Position numbers and translations under genes: made by a program. Shown one piece after another: positions 1-7,033 of a stretch of 64,000 nucleotides of DNA. Origin of the DNA: JBGQBN01 sp041494805 (GTDB taxonomy: Bacteria > Acidobacteriota > Terriglobia > Terriglobales > Acidobacteriaceae); NCBI GenBank assembly GCA_041494805.1, contig JBGQBN010000018.1, positions 1 through 64,000 on the forward strand, given 5' to 3'. Positions within the stretch are counted from its first letter, which is position 1, and each line of letters starts with the position of its first letter. The notes under the pieces are model-generated. The model was not told the origin of the DNA and did not search any database. It was given only the letters and a program-made list of their open reading frames with translations.

Positions 1-2
1 AA

Positions 3-77
<75 letters not shown>

Positions 78-270
78 GTGTTGGCGGACTTCATTCATAA
101 TATCATTGGGGCGGGTTGCTGAAAACTGGGAGTGAGGTGTTTATGTCAGGAGGGCGTTTGGTTTGGATTTTTGTTTTCTTGGTTCTGGGGGTAGCTTGGG
201 CGGCGGCATTTTGCAGAATGCCGGGATTGTCGGCGGCAAGATTCTGGCGCAGTACGAGAAAGATGCCAGC

Positions 271-669
271 TCACGGCTGAAGCTGTTTGAGCTGGACGGC
301 ACGGCGCTGGGCGACATTGATCTCCCGGCCATACTCCCAATCGAAGGCCATTTTCAGCGCATGGTCTAGTTCCCCCAGGCGGAATTCTGGCAGCGTGCCG
401 ACAAATTGCGTTAGGCCGGATTTGCGCAGACTTACCAGGTTGTCGCACATGATCCAGCTGGAATGTTTTAGACCTTCGTCGGGACCGACGGGCACCTGGG
501 TGGAGAGTCCTTCACCACTGGTGAACACGGGAGCGCAGATTACGGTCGAGAATTTGGAATCAATCAGGATCTGCCGGCTGACGATCACGAACGTGCGGTA
601 ACGTTTGGGGTCGCCGCCGGGCGTCTTCTCCCGATGAAGATAGGCTCGGTAAAGTTCTCCGCGCTTCAC
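271..669 (-). CDS. MazF/PemK-family mRNA interferase toxin
   Basis: Probable ribosome-independent or ribosome-linked mRNA endonuclease of a type II toxin-antitoxin pair. The protein is 132 aa. It opens with the MazF hallmark MKRGELYRAYL, continues with a hydrophobic strand RTFVIVSR and the CAPVFTS strand, and ends in a helix of the MazF fold. The start is a GTG with GGAG seven bases upstream. It lies 16 bp after a ribbon-helix-helix antitoxin gene on the same strand, so the pair is probably one transcript with the antitoxin first. The last ~20 residues (after FDWEYGRE) are not typical of the family. I infer function from fold and context. Confidence 0.85.
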   Translation of the reverse strand: MKRGELYRAYLHREKTPGGDPKRYRTFVIVSRQILIDSKFSTVICAPVFTSGEGLSTQVPVGPDEGLKHSSWIMCDNLVSLRKSGLTQFVGTLPEFRLGELDHALKMAFDWEYGREINVAQRRAVQLKQLQP

Positions 670-685
670 AGTGGCTCCGGTCGAC

Positions 686-919
686 TCATTCTTCGGGCGC
701 CTGATATTCCAGTACGTCGGCCGCCTCGGAGTTGAGCCGGTCAGAGGCGGCGTTGATTCGTTCCAGATCGCGGGCCTGGACGGCCGCCCGGGCGCGCTCC
801 CTCAGATAGCGGCGGAGCACCTTCTCGATCACCGCGGAGCGAGAGTGTTTGGACCCGGCCAGGCGATCAATCCCGGTCAGTATGTCGCGAGAGAGTGTGA
901 TAGAAGTCTTCTCTTTCAT
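686..919 (-). CDS. ribbon-helix-helix antitoxin (MazE-like)
   Basis: A 77-aa protein whose N-terminus (KTSITLSRDILTGIDRLAG) is a beta strand followed by the first helix of a ribbon-helix-helix DNA-binding fold. SRSAVIEKVLRRYL forms the second helix. The acidic, flexible C-terminus (DVLEYQAPEE) would wrap the toxin. Antitoxins of this type neutralise the MazF-like toxin and repress their own promoter. A TATAAT box lies only six bases before the ATG with no Shine-Dalgarno sequence, so the message may be leaderless. Confidence 0.82.
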   Translation of the reverse strand: MKEKTSITLSRDILTGIDRLAGSKHSRSAVIEKVLRRYLRERARAAVQARDLERINAASDRLNSEAADVLEYQAPEE

Positions 920-939
920 ACTACTATTATACTACTAAG
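920..939 (-). promoter_or_regulatory. -10 box and direct repeat before the RHH antitoxin
   Basis: On the minus strand two copies of TAGTAGTA flank a perfect TATAAT (926-931), which is followed by six bases and the ATG. The repeats overlapping the -10 box would suit autoregulation by the RHH antitoxin. The distance implies a transcript starting at or near the initiation codon. Confidence 0.5.
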
Positions 940-989
940 CGGGGTTGGCAGCTTGGAATTAAGTAGAGGCGTCGTTGGTCGTTGGCTTG

Positions 990-1018
990 TGTGGGGCGGG
1001 CGCCCTCGCCCGTCCTAC
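990..1018 (+). repeat. GC-rich dispersed palindrome, family B
   Basis: A GTGTGGSGCGGGCG / CCCTCGCCCG palindrome. Near-identical or related units occur at 7811-7834, 29705-29729, 31991-32011 and 41021-41045. It lies between the two toxin-antitoxin modules. Confidence 0.7.
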
Positions 1019-1049
1019 GAAGGAGGGAGCCGGAAAAACCCCCGCCCTT

Positions 1050-1131
1050 TCGCAAAAAACGCGAAAGAACGGGGCACCCTCGAGTGTGGAGTTGATCGAG
1101 AATGCCGTGCCCAAGTCCGGGCCACCTGTCC
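1050..1131 (+). repeat. dispersed repeat, family C (copy 1, left of vapBC)
   Basis: It starts with a hairpin CTTTCGC...GCGAAAG, then has GGGGCACCC, a spacer, and ends in GTGCCCAAGTCCGGGCCACC. Copies with the same order are seen right of vapBC (1884-1990) and near the right end of the window (63604-63700). Confidence 0.6.
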
Positions 1132-1144
1132 TTCCTTGCTTTTG

Positions 1145-1166
1145 GGTATATATTTATGGTATATAT
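1145..1166 (+). promoter_or_regulatory. direct repeat at the vapBC promoter
   Basis: Two copies of GGTATATAT (1145-1153 and 1158-1166), 13 bp apart, in the only AT-rich stretch before vapB. They could hold both the -10 region and the VapB operator. A GGAGAGAGGA ribosome-binding tract follows. Confidence 0.45.
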
Positions 1167-1195
1167 CAATTAGTAGAGAGGAGAGAGGATCGCCC

Positions 1196-1441
1196 ATGGC
1201 TGACACGGGCATTGCCAAGCTGTTTCGCAACGGACGCAGCCAGGCGGTCCGCCTGCCCCGCGAGTTTCGCCTGGAGGGCAGTCAGGTCCGCGTCCGCCGG
1301 GTCGCTGAGGGAGTTCTGCTGGAGCCGCTCATCTCTGATCCTCCGCAATGGTTCGCCGAACTGGACCGGCTCAAGCCGGGCTCCTTCATGCGAAAGGGCC
1401 GCAACCAGCCGGCCGCACCGCGCCGCGAAATCTTCAAGTAA
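1196..1441 (+). CDS. vapB: VapB-type antitoxin, AbrB/SpoVT fold
   Basis: An 81-aa antitoxin. KLFRNGRSQAVRLPREFRL is the signature of the VagC/VapB swapped-hairpin DNA-binding domain. The C-terminal half carries the toxin-binding tail. I chose the ATG at 1196 because it has a GGAGAGAGGA tract upstream, while the open frame extends back to 671 without other support. Its TAA stop overlaps the vapC ATG by one base (TAATG), so translation is coupled. It should bind its own promoter repeats and neutralise VapC. Confidence 0.9.
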   Translation: MADTGIAKLFRNGRSQAVRLPREFRLEGSQVRVRRVAEGVLLEPLISDPPQWFAELDRLKPGSFMRKGRNQPAAPRREIFK

Positions 1442-1851
1442 TGTATCTGCTCGATACCAACGCCTGCATTGCGCTGATCAGTGGCAAGCCCGCTTCGGTC
1501 CGGACCCGGCTACAGAAGGAACTCGCGGCTGACGCCAGGGTGTTCGTCTCCTCCGTTGTGGCCTTTCAACTGTGGTACGGAGTCGCCAAGAGCTCTCGTC
1601 AGGAAGCCAACCCCAAGCTGCTCACAACTTTCTTTGCCGGCCCGGTCAGCCTGCTGGCTTTCGAGGATGAAGACGCCCGGATTGCCGGCAGCGTGCGGGC
1701 CGTCATGGAAGCCGCGGGAAAACCTATCGGAGCTTACGACCTGCTGATCGCTGGCCAGGCCCTGCGTCACAAACTGACCTTAGTTACAGCGAAGGTGAGG
1801 GAATTTGGCCGGATTAAGGGTCTGGAGTGGGAGGATTGGGCGAAGGGTTGA
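1441..1851 (+). CDS. vapC: VapC-type PIN-domain toxin with altered active site
   Basis: A 136-aa PIN-domain RNase of the VapBC type. LLDTN (D5) and AYDLLIAGQAL (D100) are two of the usual metal ligands. The third, normally the Glu in a LAELxYG motif, reads AFQLWYG, so position 43 is Gln. The late motif normally LVTNN or LVTND reads LVTAKVREF. Known PIN toxins need this acidic cluster to bind Mg2+/Mn2+, so activity may be weakened or lost. The fold is otherwise complete and full length. Confidence 0.88.
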   Translation: MYLLDTNACIALISGKPASVRTRLQKELAADARVFVSSVVAFQLWYGVAKSSRQEANPKLLTTFFAGPVSLLAFEDEDARIAGSVRAVMEAAGKPIGAYDLLIAGQALRHKLTLVTAKVREFGRIKGLEWEDWAKG

Positions 1852-1883
1852 ATGGGTTTTGGTGGAGGAGAGAAAACCTGGGC

Positions 1884-1990
1884 CACCGCCCGACAGGACG
1901 GGGCACGCCCACCGTTCCCTTCTGAGCTAGACTTTGTCAGCGAGCACAGTTGTGATCGAGCGTGCTGTGCCCAACCCCGGGCCACCCGCC
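1884..1990 (+). repeat. dispersed repeat, family C (copy 2, right of vapBC)
   Basis: It contains GGACGGGGCACGCCCACC and, after a ~55-nt spacer, GTGATCGAGCGTGCTGTGCCC then CCCGGGCCACCCGCC. The second half closely matches the copy left of vapBC (ATCGAGAATGCCGTGCCC, then CCGGGCCACC). vapBC is therefore bracketed by direct repeats. The remaining bases up to 2128 show nothing else I recognise. Confidence 0.6.
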
Positions 1991-2128
1991 GAAGCATTCT
2001 CTTGACTTCAGAGGTGTTCAGTGCCAAGATTCCGGGCACTTCCCCTAATTTGACCTTGGTTTACGCAACAATTGGTGTCTCCTAGTGGCTGCTTTTCGAA
2101 TTGCCGCGTACGTGTGTCGTAGAGCGGC

Positions 2129-3733
2129 GTGGAGGTGGTCTCAGTGTCGGATGTGAGATTCCGTCAGTTCGCCAAGATCTCGTCTCTAGAATCCGCTAGA
2201 GCGCTGTTCCTAATTATTGTTGGATTGGCAGTTCGTGAGGCTCTACTCTTCCTTGTCGGGCACGACTTCCACTTGTGGACGAGAAGGGTTGTGACTTTCG
2301 CATTTCTCTTCACCGCTTTCCGTTTTTCCCACGGTGTGGCTGTAGTTTATGAGTTGGAAAAGAAAGCAACGGAGACCACTACAACCCCCTCAGCAAAGAA
2401 GGTGGAGCTGATATTTGGGCTTTTCACGCTCGAGGCGATCTTTTTGTTCCTTATGGCGACGCGACTTGCTAGCCCCCTGCGTTTTGCCGAATTTACTCTT
2501 TGTCTACTAGCCATCGACCTGGCATACATAACCGTTAGCAAGACTCTGCGGGACCTAACTCTTGTCAGGCTGCTGTGGCCCTTCTATTGGCGTCGTCGCT
2601 GGAAAAGCACGGAAACTGGGACGGCACCGCGGGCACACGTCCAATGGGCAATAAGCGATTTCCTTCTCGCACTCTTTCTCAGTGTAACCATGCTCAGCAG
2701 GGCACCGTCCACCTACAGAATAACTTTGAGCGATCCTAAGACTGACTGGGCAGTCGTGATTTCTCTGCTCCTGGTACTTGCCGGTGCGGTCGACTATTGG
2801 ATGAACCGAGAATTTTACTTTGGGGCAGTGAGGTATACCGGCAGGGAATGTGTTTTCGTCTCCAGTCCATTAACACCCACTGCCGCTATCGAGGGCTGCG
2901 GAGAGCTGGCGCAAAACATTCGTAGAGCGCAGTGGTACTGTAGGAAAGTGTTAATGAGTGGAAAAGTTCCTTTCGCGTCCCATGCTTTTTACCCCTACTT
3001 TCTGAATGTCGAATCGGATCGAAAACTAGGACGAAAGAGTGCGCACCAGCTCTTGGCTCACTGCTCTACTATCCATCTGTACACCCCAAACGGTGGCAAT
3101 GACGAAAAGTATTTGTCGGAGGGAATGCGTGAAGAGTTGAGGCTTGCGAAAGTAAACGGTCTAGAAATCAAGTATGTTTCTGCGGAAACCCCATCCACAG
3201 ATTTTGCCCCAAGATGGACACAGCTGACATACCCGAAGGCGAAGACAGGCCTCCAGGTAGACCTAGAACGAGAGTGGAAAAAAATTTTCGTGTGTTCACC
3301 AGTGTCTCCAACCCCGTCTGAGATATCCGCGGATGCGCTGGAGGTGATCCGCAGGCATATTCGAGTCGCGCACTGGTTGTGCCGCGACCTCGTTGAGACG
3401 GCGAATGGAGGCAGCATGTTGGCCGTATTTGCGCCTCAAGCGTTTTATCCGTATTTCGCAGACTATCAGGCTGGGAAAGAGCCTGCTTGGACAGAATTTG
3501 CTCTAGAAGTCCTAAGGTTGTGCGACGCGATCTACATATATACAGAGGATGGTCTTGAAAGCCAGCGCTTCATGACAGCCGGGATGAGTCGTTGCTTGGA
3601 GCAGGCGCGATCTTTGGGGCTCGAGATTCAGTTCCACAAGATCACAAAGCCGCCGGAGGACTGGGACCTGTCGTGCTGGACACCACCCATTTTGGAGGTG
3701 GCCGTGCCCTCTAAGGAAAACTCAAGTGGCTAG
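2129..3733 (+). CDS. six-helix membrane protein with two nucleoside-deoxyribosyltransferase-like domains
   Basis: 534 aa. Six hydrophobic segments are visible at about residues 24-44, 53-73, 92-112, 118-137, 173-190 and 207-226. Two related soluble domains follow, at ~241-350 and ~386-503. Each has the order VFVSSPLTP or VCSPVSP, a helix ending in AQWYCRKVL or AHWLCRDLV, a strand with FYPYF, an IHLYT or IYIYT strand, and a closing EGMREELRLAK or AGMSRCLEQAR helix. This order is that of the DUF4406/DUF7768 branch of the 2-deoxyribosyltransferase superfamily, which acts on nucleoside N-glycosidic bonds. The start is a GTG and uncertain. Base composition is AT-richer than the flanks. A nucleoside-phosphorylase-like gene follows after 12 bp. 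Substrate and role are unknown. Confidence 0.72.
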   Translation: MEVVSVSDVRFRQFAKISSLESARALFLIIVGLAVREALLFLVGHDFHLWTRRVVTFAFLFTAFRFSHGVAVVYELEKKATETTTTPSAKKVELIFGLFTLEAIFLFLMATRLASPLRFAEFTLCLLAIDLAYITVSKTLRDLTLVRLLWPFYWRRRWKSTETGTAPRAHVQWAISDFLLALFLSVTMLSRAPSTYRITLSDPKTDWAVVISLLLVLAGAVDYWMNREFYFGAVRYTGRECVFVSSPLTPTAAIEGCGELAQNIRRAQWYCRKVLMSGKVPFASHAFYPYFLNVESDRKLGRKSAHQLLAHCSTIHLYTPNGGNDEKYLSEGMREELRLAKVNGLEIKYVSAETPSTDFAPRWTQLTYPKAKTGLQVDLEREWKKIFVCSPVSPTPSEISADALEVIRRHIRVAHWLCRDLVETANGGSMLAVFAPQAFYPYFADYQAGKEPAWTEFALEVLRLCDAIYIYTEDGLESQRFMTAGMSRCLEQARSLGLEIQFHKITKPPEDWDLSCWTPPILEVAVPSKENSSG

Positions 3734-3745
3734 TCCTCAAGTGTG

Positions 3746-4429
3746 ATGAACGCAATTGTGAACCTCGGCAATCCCCTGAAAGACATGAGTGGGGCTACGT
3801 CCGTCGCGACGTCCACCTGCAGATCATTGACAATTACTGGCGTACAGGTGTTCAGCTCTGCTGGTCTGTTGCTGACCTCCCCAGTTTATGGAGCTGGAAT
3901 GATATTGGATTGCCTGGAAGAATTGTGGACCTCCAAGCTTCTCAGCCCCTCTAGCAGCGTGATTCTAATTGGCTCGATGGGCAGCCTTACTGACAGAATC
4001 TCTTTGGGTGAAATCGTTTTCCCAAACCCCTCATTGTGTCAGTACTACGGTTACGCGGGTCGTGAACTACATCAAGACGAGAGCTTGATGGAAGCTTTGA
4101 AAGCAGGGCTTCAGGGACAGGGTTGCCGACCAGTAACATATCGTCATGGTAGTAGTTTCGCCGTGTTTGATCCGCACACTGACCATAAGTCCTATACCAG
4201 CAGCTTGTACGACAATAGCGTTATTGGCGTAGATTGCGGCGAAGTCTTCATCGGGCTAGAGTTTGGGCAGAGAAGAGGAATCCCAACAGCTGCGGCCCTA
4301 TATTGTTCTGACTCGCCAACAAGTCACATAACAGATATCGGGGAACATGAGTTCCGCCGGAGGGCGGCAGAGAATGACGTCCTCCTGAATACCGTCGCAG
4401 CTACGGTCTTGAACACAAGCAAGCACTAG
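3746..4429 (+). CDS. nucleoside phosphorylase-like protein (PNP/UDP family)
   Basis: About 227 aa. The pattern ILIGSMGSLTDRISLGEIVFP matches the IGTxGGLxxxxxxGDxVIP segment of purine/uridine phosphorylases. VDCGEVFIGLEFGQRRGIPT followed by a SD matches the ribose-binding ME helix and the catalytic Asp strand, with GE in place of ME but the Glu retained. Enzymes of this family cleave nucleosides with phosphate; relatives used in phage defence degrade free nucleotides. It directly follows the membrane deoxyribosyltransferase-like gene and its stop overlaps the convergent methyltransferase stop by a few bases. ATG at 3746 was chosen, with GTG at 3743 as alternative; no clear ribosome-binding site. 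Confidence 0.72.
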   Translation: MNAIVNLGNPLKDMSGATSVATSTCRSLTITGVQVFSSAGLLLTSPVYGAGMILDCLEELWTSKLLSPSSSVILIGSMGSLTDRISLGEIVFPNPSLCQYYGYAGRELHQDESLMEALKAGLQGQGCRPVTYRHGSSFAVFDPHTDHKSYTSSLYDNSVIGVDCGEVFIGLEFGQRRGIPTAAALYCSDSPTSHITDIGEHEFRRRAAENDVLLNTVAATVLNTSKH

Positions 4430-5121
4430 CCCATTCCAGGGAGGAGAGACTGTGCTTCGAACCAATTGTGTTCACGCGGAGGGGCGGCGAGGGGTGACGG
4501 CCGGAGTGTTTTCAGATCGTCGTTTGTCGCAGCTTCATCTCCCCACTGTGTCCAGCCACGACGCGTGCTCCGCGCAAAGAGTTCAAGATACGGACCCCGA
4601 CTGCAGCGCTCTATGATGTCGTAGACTTTCTCAGGCTTTCTCGAGTGTTCCTGTTTCCGGGAGACAACAATATTTACCTCACGGCGTCCCGGAGGAAGGG
4701 TACGTAGTCTTCCACGAGTGCCAAACAGAAGTAGTTCGGTCACGTTTCGGAAATAAAAGCCCACGCCGCGTCCGTCTGGTCCGCCATCCTTCCTTACCTT
4801 GTACCACACAATGTTCGTCTTGTAAGTAAAGCCCCAAGCATGCATGACCTGCAAGCCCTCCGCCAAGAGAGCGTTCGGGACCCAGAGATAAAGATGGGAC
4901 TGTTCAGCGGCAATCTCCCTGACGGGCAGGGAGCAGATTTCCGCCAGTTTCATCGTCTTGTAGCGATGAAGCCGACGGTGCTCGGGCGCCATCTTGCCCG
5001 TGCGGTTCATGAACTGCCAGGGCGGATCGGCGAAGATCGTTCCAAACTTGGGCGAGTCATTCCCGTTTCGGGAGTTATGGTTTCTGGTAATCAAGGTGAT
5101 CGTCTTACGATGCTTGGTCAT
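4426..5121 (-). CDS. MT-A70-family adenine-N6 DNA methyltransferase
   Basis: 231 aa. The catalytic DPPW motif is at residues 32-35 within FGTIFADPPWQF, and HLYLWVPNALLAEGLQVMHAWGF and YFRNVTELLLFGTRG are further conserved MT-A70 blocks. The C-terminal RPGYLELFARSTRRGWTQWG-type block reads GPYLELFARSTRRGW. It would transfer a methyl group from S-adenosylmethionine to adenine and protect host DNA from the adjacent restriction enzyme. Its start lies 17 bp inside the 3' end of the endonuclease gene on the same strand, so the two are co-transcribed and probably translationally coupled. Confidence 0.88.
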   Translation of the reverse strand: MTKHRKTITLITRNHNSRNGNDSPKFGTIFADPPWQFMNRTGKMAPEHRRLHRYKTMKLAEICSLPVREIAAEQSHLYLWVPNALLAEGLQVMHAWGFTYKTNIVWYKVRKDGGPDGRGVGFYFRNVTELLLFGTRGRLRTLPPGRREVNIVVSRKQEHSRKPEKVYDIIERCSRGPYLELFARSTRRGWTQWGDEAATNDDLKTLRPSPLAAPPREHNWFEAQSLLPGMG

Positions 5122-5701
5122 AGAGTGTGGCCTTCATGCCAAGTGCTAGCACCGGGCAACCACCGGATACTCGGTTGTGCATGCGAGGTACCAATCTCGA
5201 CATGTGGGTAGTCGATGGCCCATACGATTTTCCCTTTCCTAGGCGGTCGAATATCCCTTGCAATTCATCGGCTCGAGTGATGACGACTCCAACGCTGAGC
5301 ACGTTCAACTCGAAGAGCAGTCTGAACGTGGTCAGATCACGATCATAAAATGGATCCTTATTGTTCCACTCAGTCTCGATCGCAACGCGGTTTTTGAAGT
5401 AATCCACTTGGTGCGTCGGAGAGAGGGTGATTGCGCCATCGACCGTCACGGTAATGTCGAATCGTCTCTCTGCCCATCCACGGTCGTAGAAGAAGCGGTC
5501 AATCCCCTTGCTGATGGGAGACTTGCCTCCTCCAGGTGCCAGAATCTCTGTTCTTGGAAGACGCAATTCTGTCAACGCTTGGACGAGATCCTTCCACTCG
5601 GCTGGAAAATCGGTGCGAAGGATCGCGCAAGCATGGTGGCGCTCCTCGACGTCATAATTGCTGCGGATTTCTTGGGACAGCAGTTCGACACTCAGGTGCA
5701 A
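5105..5701 (-). CDS. type II restriction endonuclease, BglII/BstYI-like
   Basis: 198 aa. The core VDYFKNRVAIETEWNNKD followed by DRDLTTFRLLFE and VLSVGVVITR resembles the BamHI-BglII-BstYI group, whose members cut GATC-centred sites. Likely catalytic acids are D100, E109 and E111. It precedes and overlaps the MT-A70 methyltransferase gene by 17 bp. The recognition site cannot be read from sequence; RGATCY or AGATCT are guesses from the family. Endonuclease-first order is less common than methylase-first and usually needs tight control of expression. Confidence 0.85.
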   Translation of the reverse strand: MHLSVELLSQEIRSNYDVEERHHACAILRTDFPAEWKDLVQALTELRLPRTEILAPGGGKSPISKGIDRFFYDRGWAERRFDITVTVDGAITLSPTHQVDYFKNRVAIETEWNNKDPFYDRDLTTFRLLFELNVLSVGVVITRADELQGIFDRLGKGKSYGPSTTHMSRLVPRMHNRVSGGCPVLALGMKATLYDQAS

Positions 5702-6084
5702 GCTCCCGCAAGTCGCTAGGCTAATGAGTCAGTTAAATTCAACAGCCGTGGTGCGCGCAATAGTGAATAAAGCGTAAAACCTCGCCTTTTTGTGGAAGAC
5801 GAGAGTAAGTCTAATTGTTGCAATGGGATGACGGCCTCACACGGAACAGGCATCAGCCCGGAAAAAACGCTTCTCGGACACAGCACTATCTTGCCATAGT
5901 GCAGCAGCGAACAAAAGACGAAACTAGGTGGCGGGATTGCAAATGACAACAAGCGGCTGCTTTTCCCGGGTTCATAAATAACAGTGGCGTTCACGGGTTG
6001 GGCGTGGCATGATTATCTTATAGAGATAAGCGGGGCGGAGCTTATAGCTGCGCCTTTTCTTTTTGGGAAGGGACTTGGATTCAT
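5702..6084 (+). other. 383-bp intergenic region
   Basis: No convincing gene. A 92-codon frame on the minus strand (5716-5994) has low-complexity composition and no ribosome-binding site. The right part carries the inverted repeat at 6013-6029. The left part should hold the promoter of the restriction operon, but I see no clear -35/-10 pair. Confidence 0.5.
6013..6029 (+). promoter_or_regulatory. inverted repeat before the PD-(D/E)XK-like gene
   Basis: TTATCT and AGATAA separated by TATAG form a perfect 6-bp inverted repeat, 55 bp before the next ATG. It could be an operator; there is no direct evidence of the bound protein. Confidence 0.3.
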
Positions 6085-6618
6085 ATGAGTGAGAGTCTGG
6101 TTTCTTCGGATTTCAGTTTGTCGGGCATCGTCTTACATGCTGCCTTAGCGGACAGGAGTGTCCGCTCCACACGTTCTAATCCTAAGCGGGCTGGGGAGTT
6201 GTCGGAGGCGGCGTTTGTTTTGAAGGCTTCGGAGATGGGGTTTCTGGTGGCTAAGCCCTGGGGGGACAGCGAACGGTATGACTTTATCCTAGACGCGGGG
6301 TGGCGGCTTTGGCGGGTGCAGTTGAAATCTACCGCGGTGCTGCATGGGCGCGGGTATGAAGTGCAGCCTATCTACAGCGTTTATGGGAAAGGCAAGGCGG
6401 GGTATACGGCGGAGGAGATTGATGCCCTGGTGGTGCATGTGCGTCCGCTCGATGTCTGGTATGTGTTGCCGGCGGAGGCGTTTTTGCCGAGGAAGAATTT
6501 GAGATTCTATCCGGATATTGAGTGCCGGGCGGCGCGGTGGGAGCGGTATCGGGAGGCTTGGCACGTGCTCCGGGGGAAGTCGTCAGTCGTCGGGCGTCGG
6601 GCGTCAGGAAAGACGTAA
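6085..6618 (+). CDS. PD-(D/E)XK-like nuclease-fold protein (PDDEXK_11 type)
   Basis: 177 aa. ERYDFILDAGWRLWRVQLKST gives an acidic residue followed by a Q-x-K strand, the arrangement of the PDDEXK_11 group (group I intron endonuclease-like). KRAGELSEAAFVLKASEMGFLVAKPWGD is the preceding helix-strand that also marks this group. The catalytic acid of the D/E-x-K pair is Gln here, as often in this family. The gene closes the accessory block. Its last ~14 codons run into a small tandem repeat (GTCGGGCG twice), suggesting the C-terminus was extended by a repeat. Role unknown; DNA cleavage is plausible. Confidence 0.65.
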   Translation: MSESLVSSDFSLSGIVLHAALADRSVRSTRSNPKRAGELSEAAFVLKASEMGFLVAKPWGDSERYDFILDAGWRLWRVQLKSTAVLHGRGYEVQPIYSVYGKGKAGYTAEEIDALVVHVRPLDVWYVLPAEAFLPRKNLRFYPDIECRAARWERYREAWHVLRGKSSVVGRRASGKT

Positions 6619-6769
6619 GAAGCGCGGGGGAGGGCGGGCTTCAGAGCTTGCATTGGTGGACTACCATTCGGCAGCAGCGTGGCCAGCCTCACACGGTGAC
6701 GTGACCGCCGTCACAGACGCCTGTGGGGTTGGTGGGGGATGATGGCGGAGTCCGCAGGAGGCTTCCCCA

Positions 6770-6964
6770 ATGCCCGGCCTCTTTCATTGGATTTACTATG
6801 GCTTGGGCGGATTCTACGCTGCCCTGGCCCTGGTCTTTGTCTTTCGCGCTTCGAAACCGGCTTGCCGAGTCTGCCTCTACTGGCAGAGTTGCCTTCCCAT
6901 GCGGCTGGGCTTGAGCACCTTGCCGCCAAGGAAGTGCGCTACGCGCGCAGCGAAGGCGGATTGA
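6770..6964 (+). CDS. small single-helix membrane protein
   Basis: 64 aa with one hydrophobic helix (residues ~6-25, FHWIYYGLGGFYAALALVFVF) followed by a Cys pair (ACRVC) and a basic tail. AGGAGG lies eight bases before the ATG, which is the main support for translation. No family recognised. The Cys-rich segment after the helix could bind a metal or form a disulfide. Confidence 0.5.
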   Translation: MPGLFHWIYYGLGGFYAALALVFVFRASKPACRVCLYWQSCLPMRLGLSTLPPRKCATRAAKAD

Positions 6965-7021
6965 TCCCAGGATTCTAGGCGCTCTGGGGCTCGGGGGATG
7001 TGCTTCCCAAGACGAGCCGAC

Positions 7022-7027
7022 TACAAT
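7022..7027 (+). promoter_or_regulatory. -10 box before thiG
   Basis: TACAAT with six bases to the thiG ATG and no Shine-Dalgarno sequence in between, suggesting a leaderless message. Similar TACAAT or TATAAT boxes lie shortly before lacD (23318-23323), rph (20275-20280), the kinase gene (35158-35163) and the ABC transporter (60130-60135). Confidence 0.4.
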
Positions 7028-7033
7028 AGCTCC

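Noticed and set aside
671..1195. Upstream extension of the vapB frame
   Set aside because: Passes through intergenic repeats; the ATG at 1196 has the ribosome-binding site and family start.
5716..5994. A 92-codon minus-strand frame between the restriction and nuclease-like genes
   Set aside because: No ribosome-binding site, low-complexity sequence and no motif.
6970..7033. TPP riboswitch before thiG
   Set aside because: The leader is too short and lacks the CTGAGA thi-box; a -10 box stands right before the ATG.
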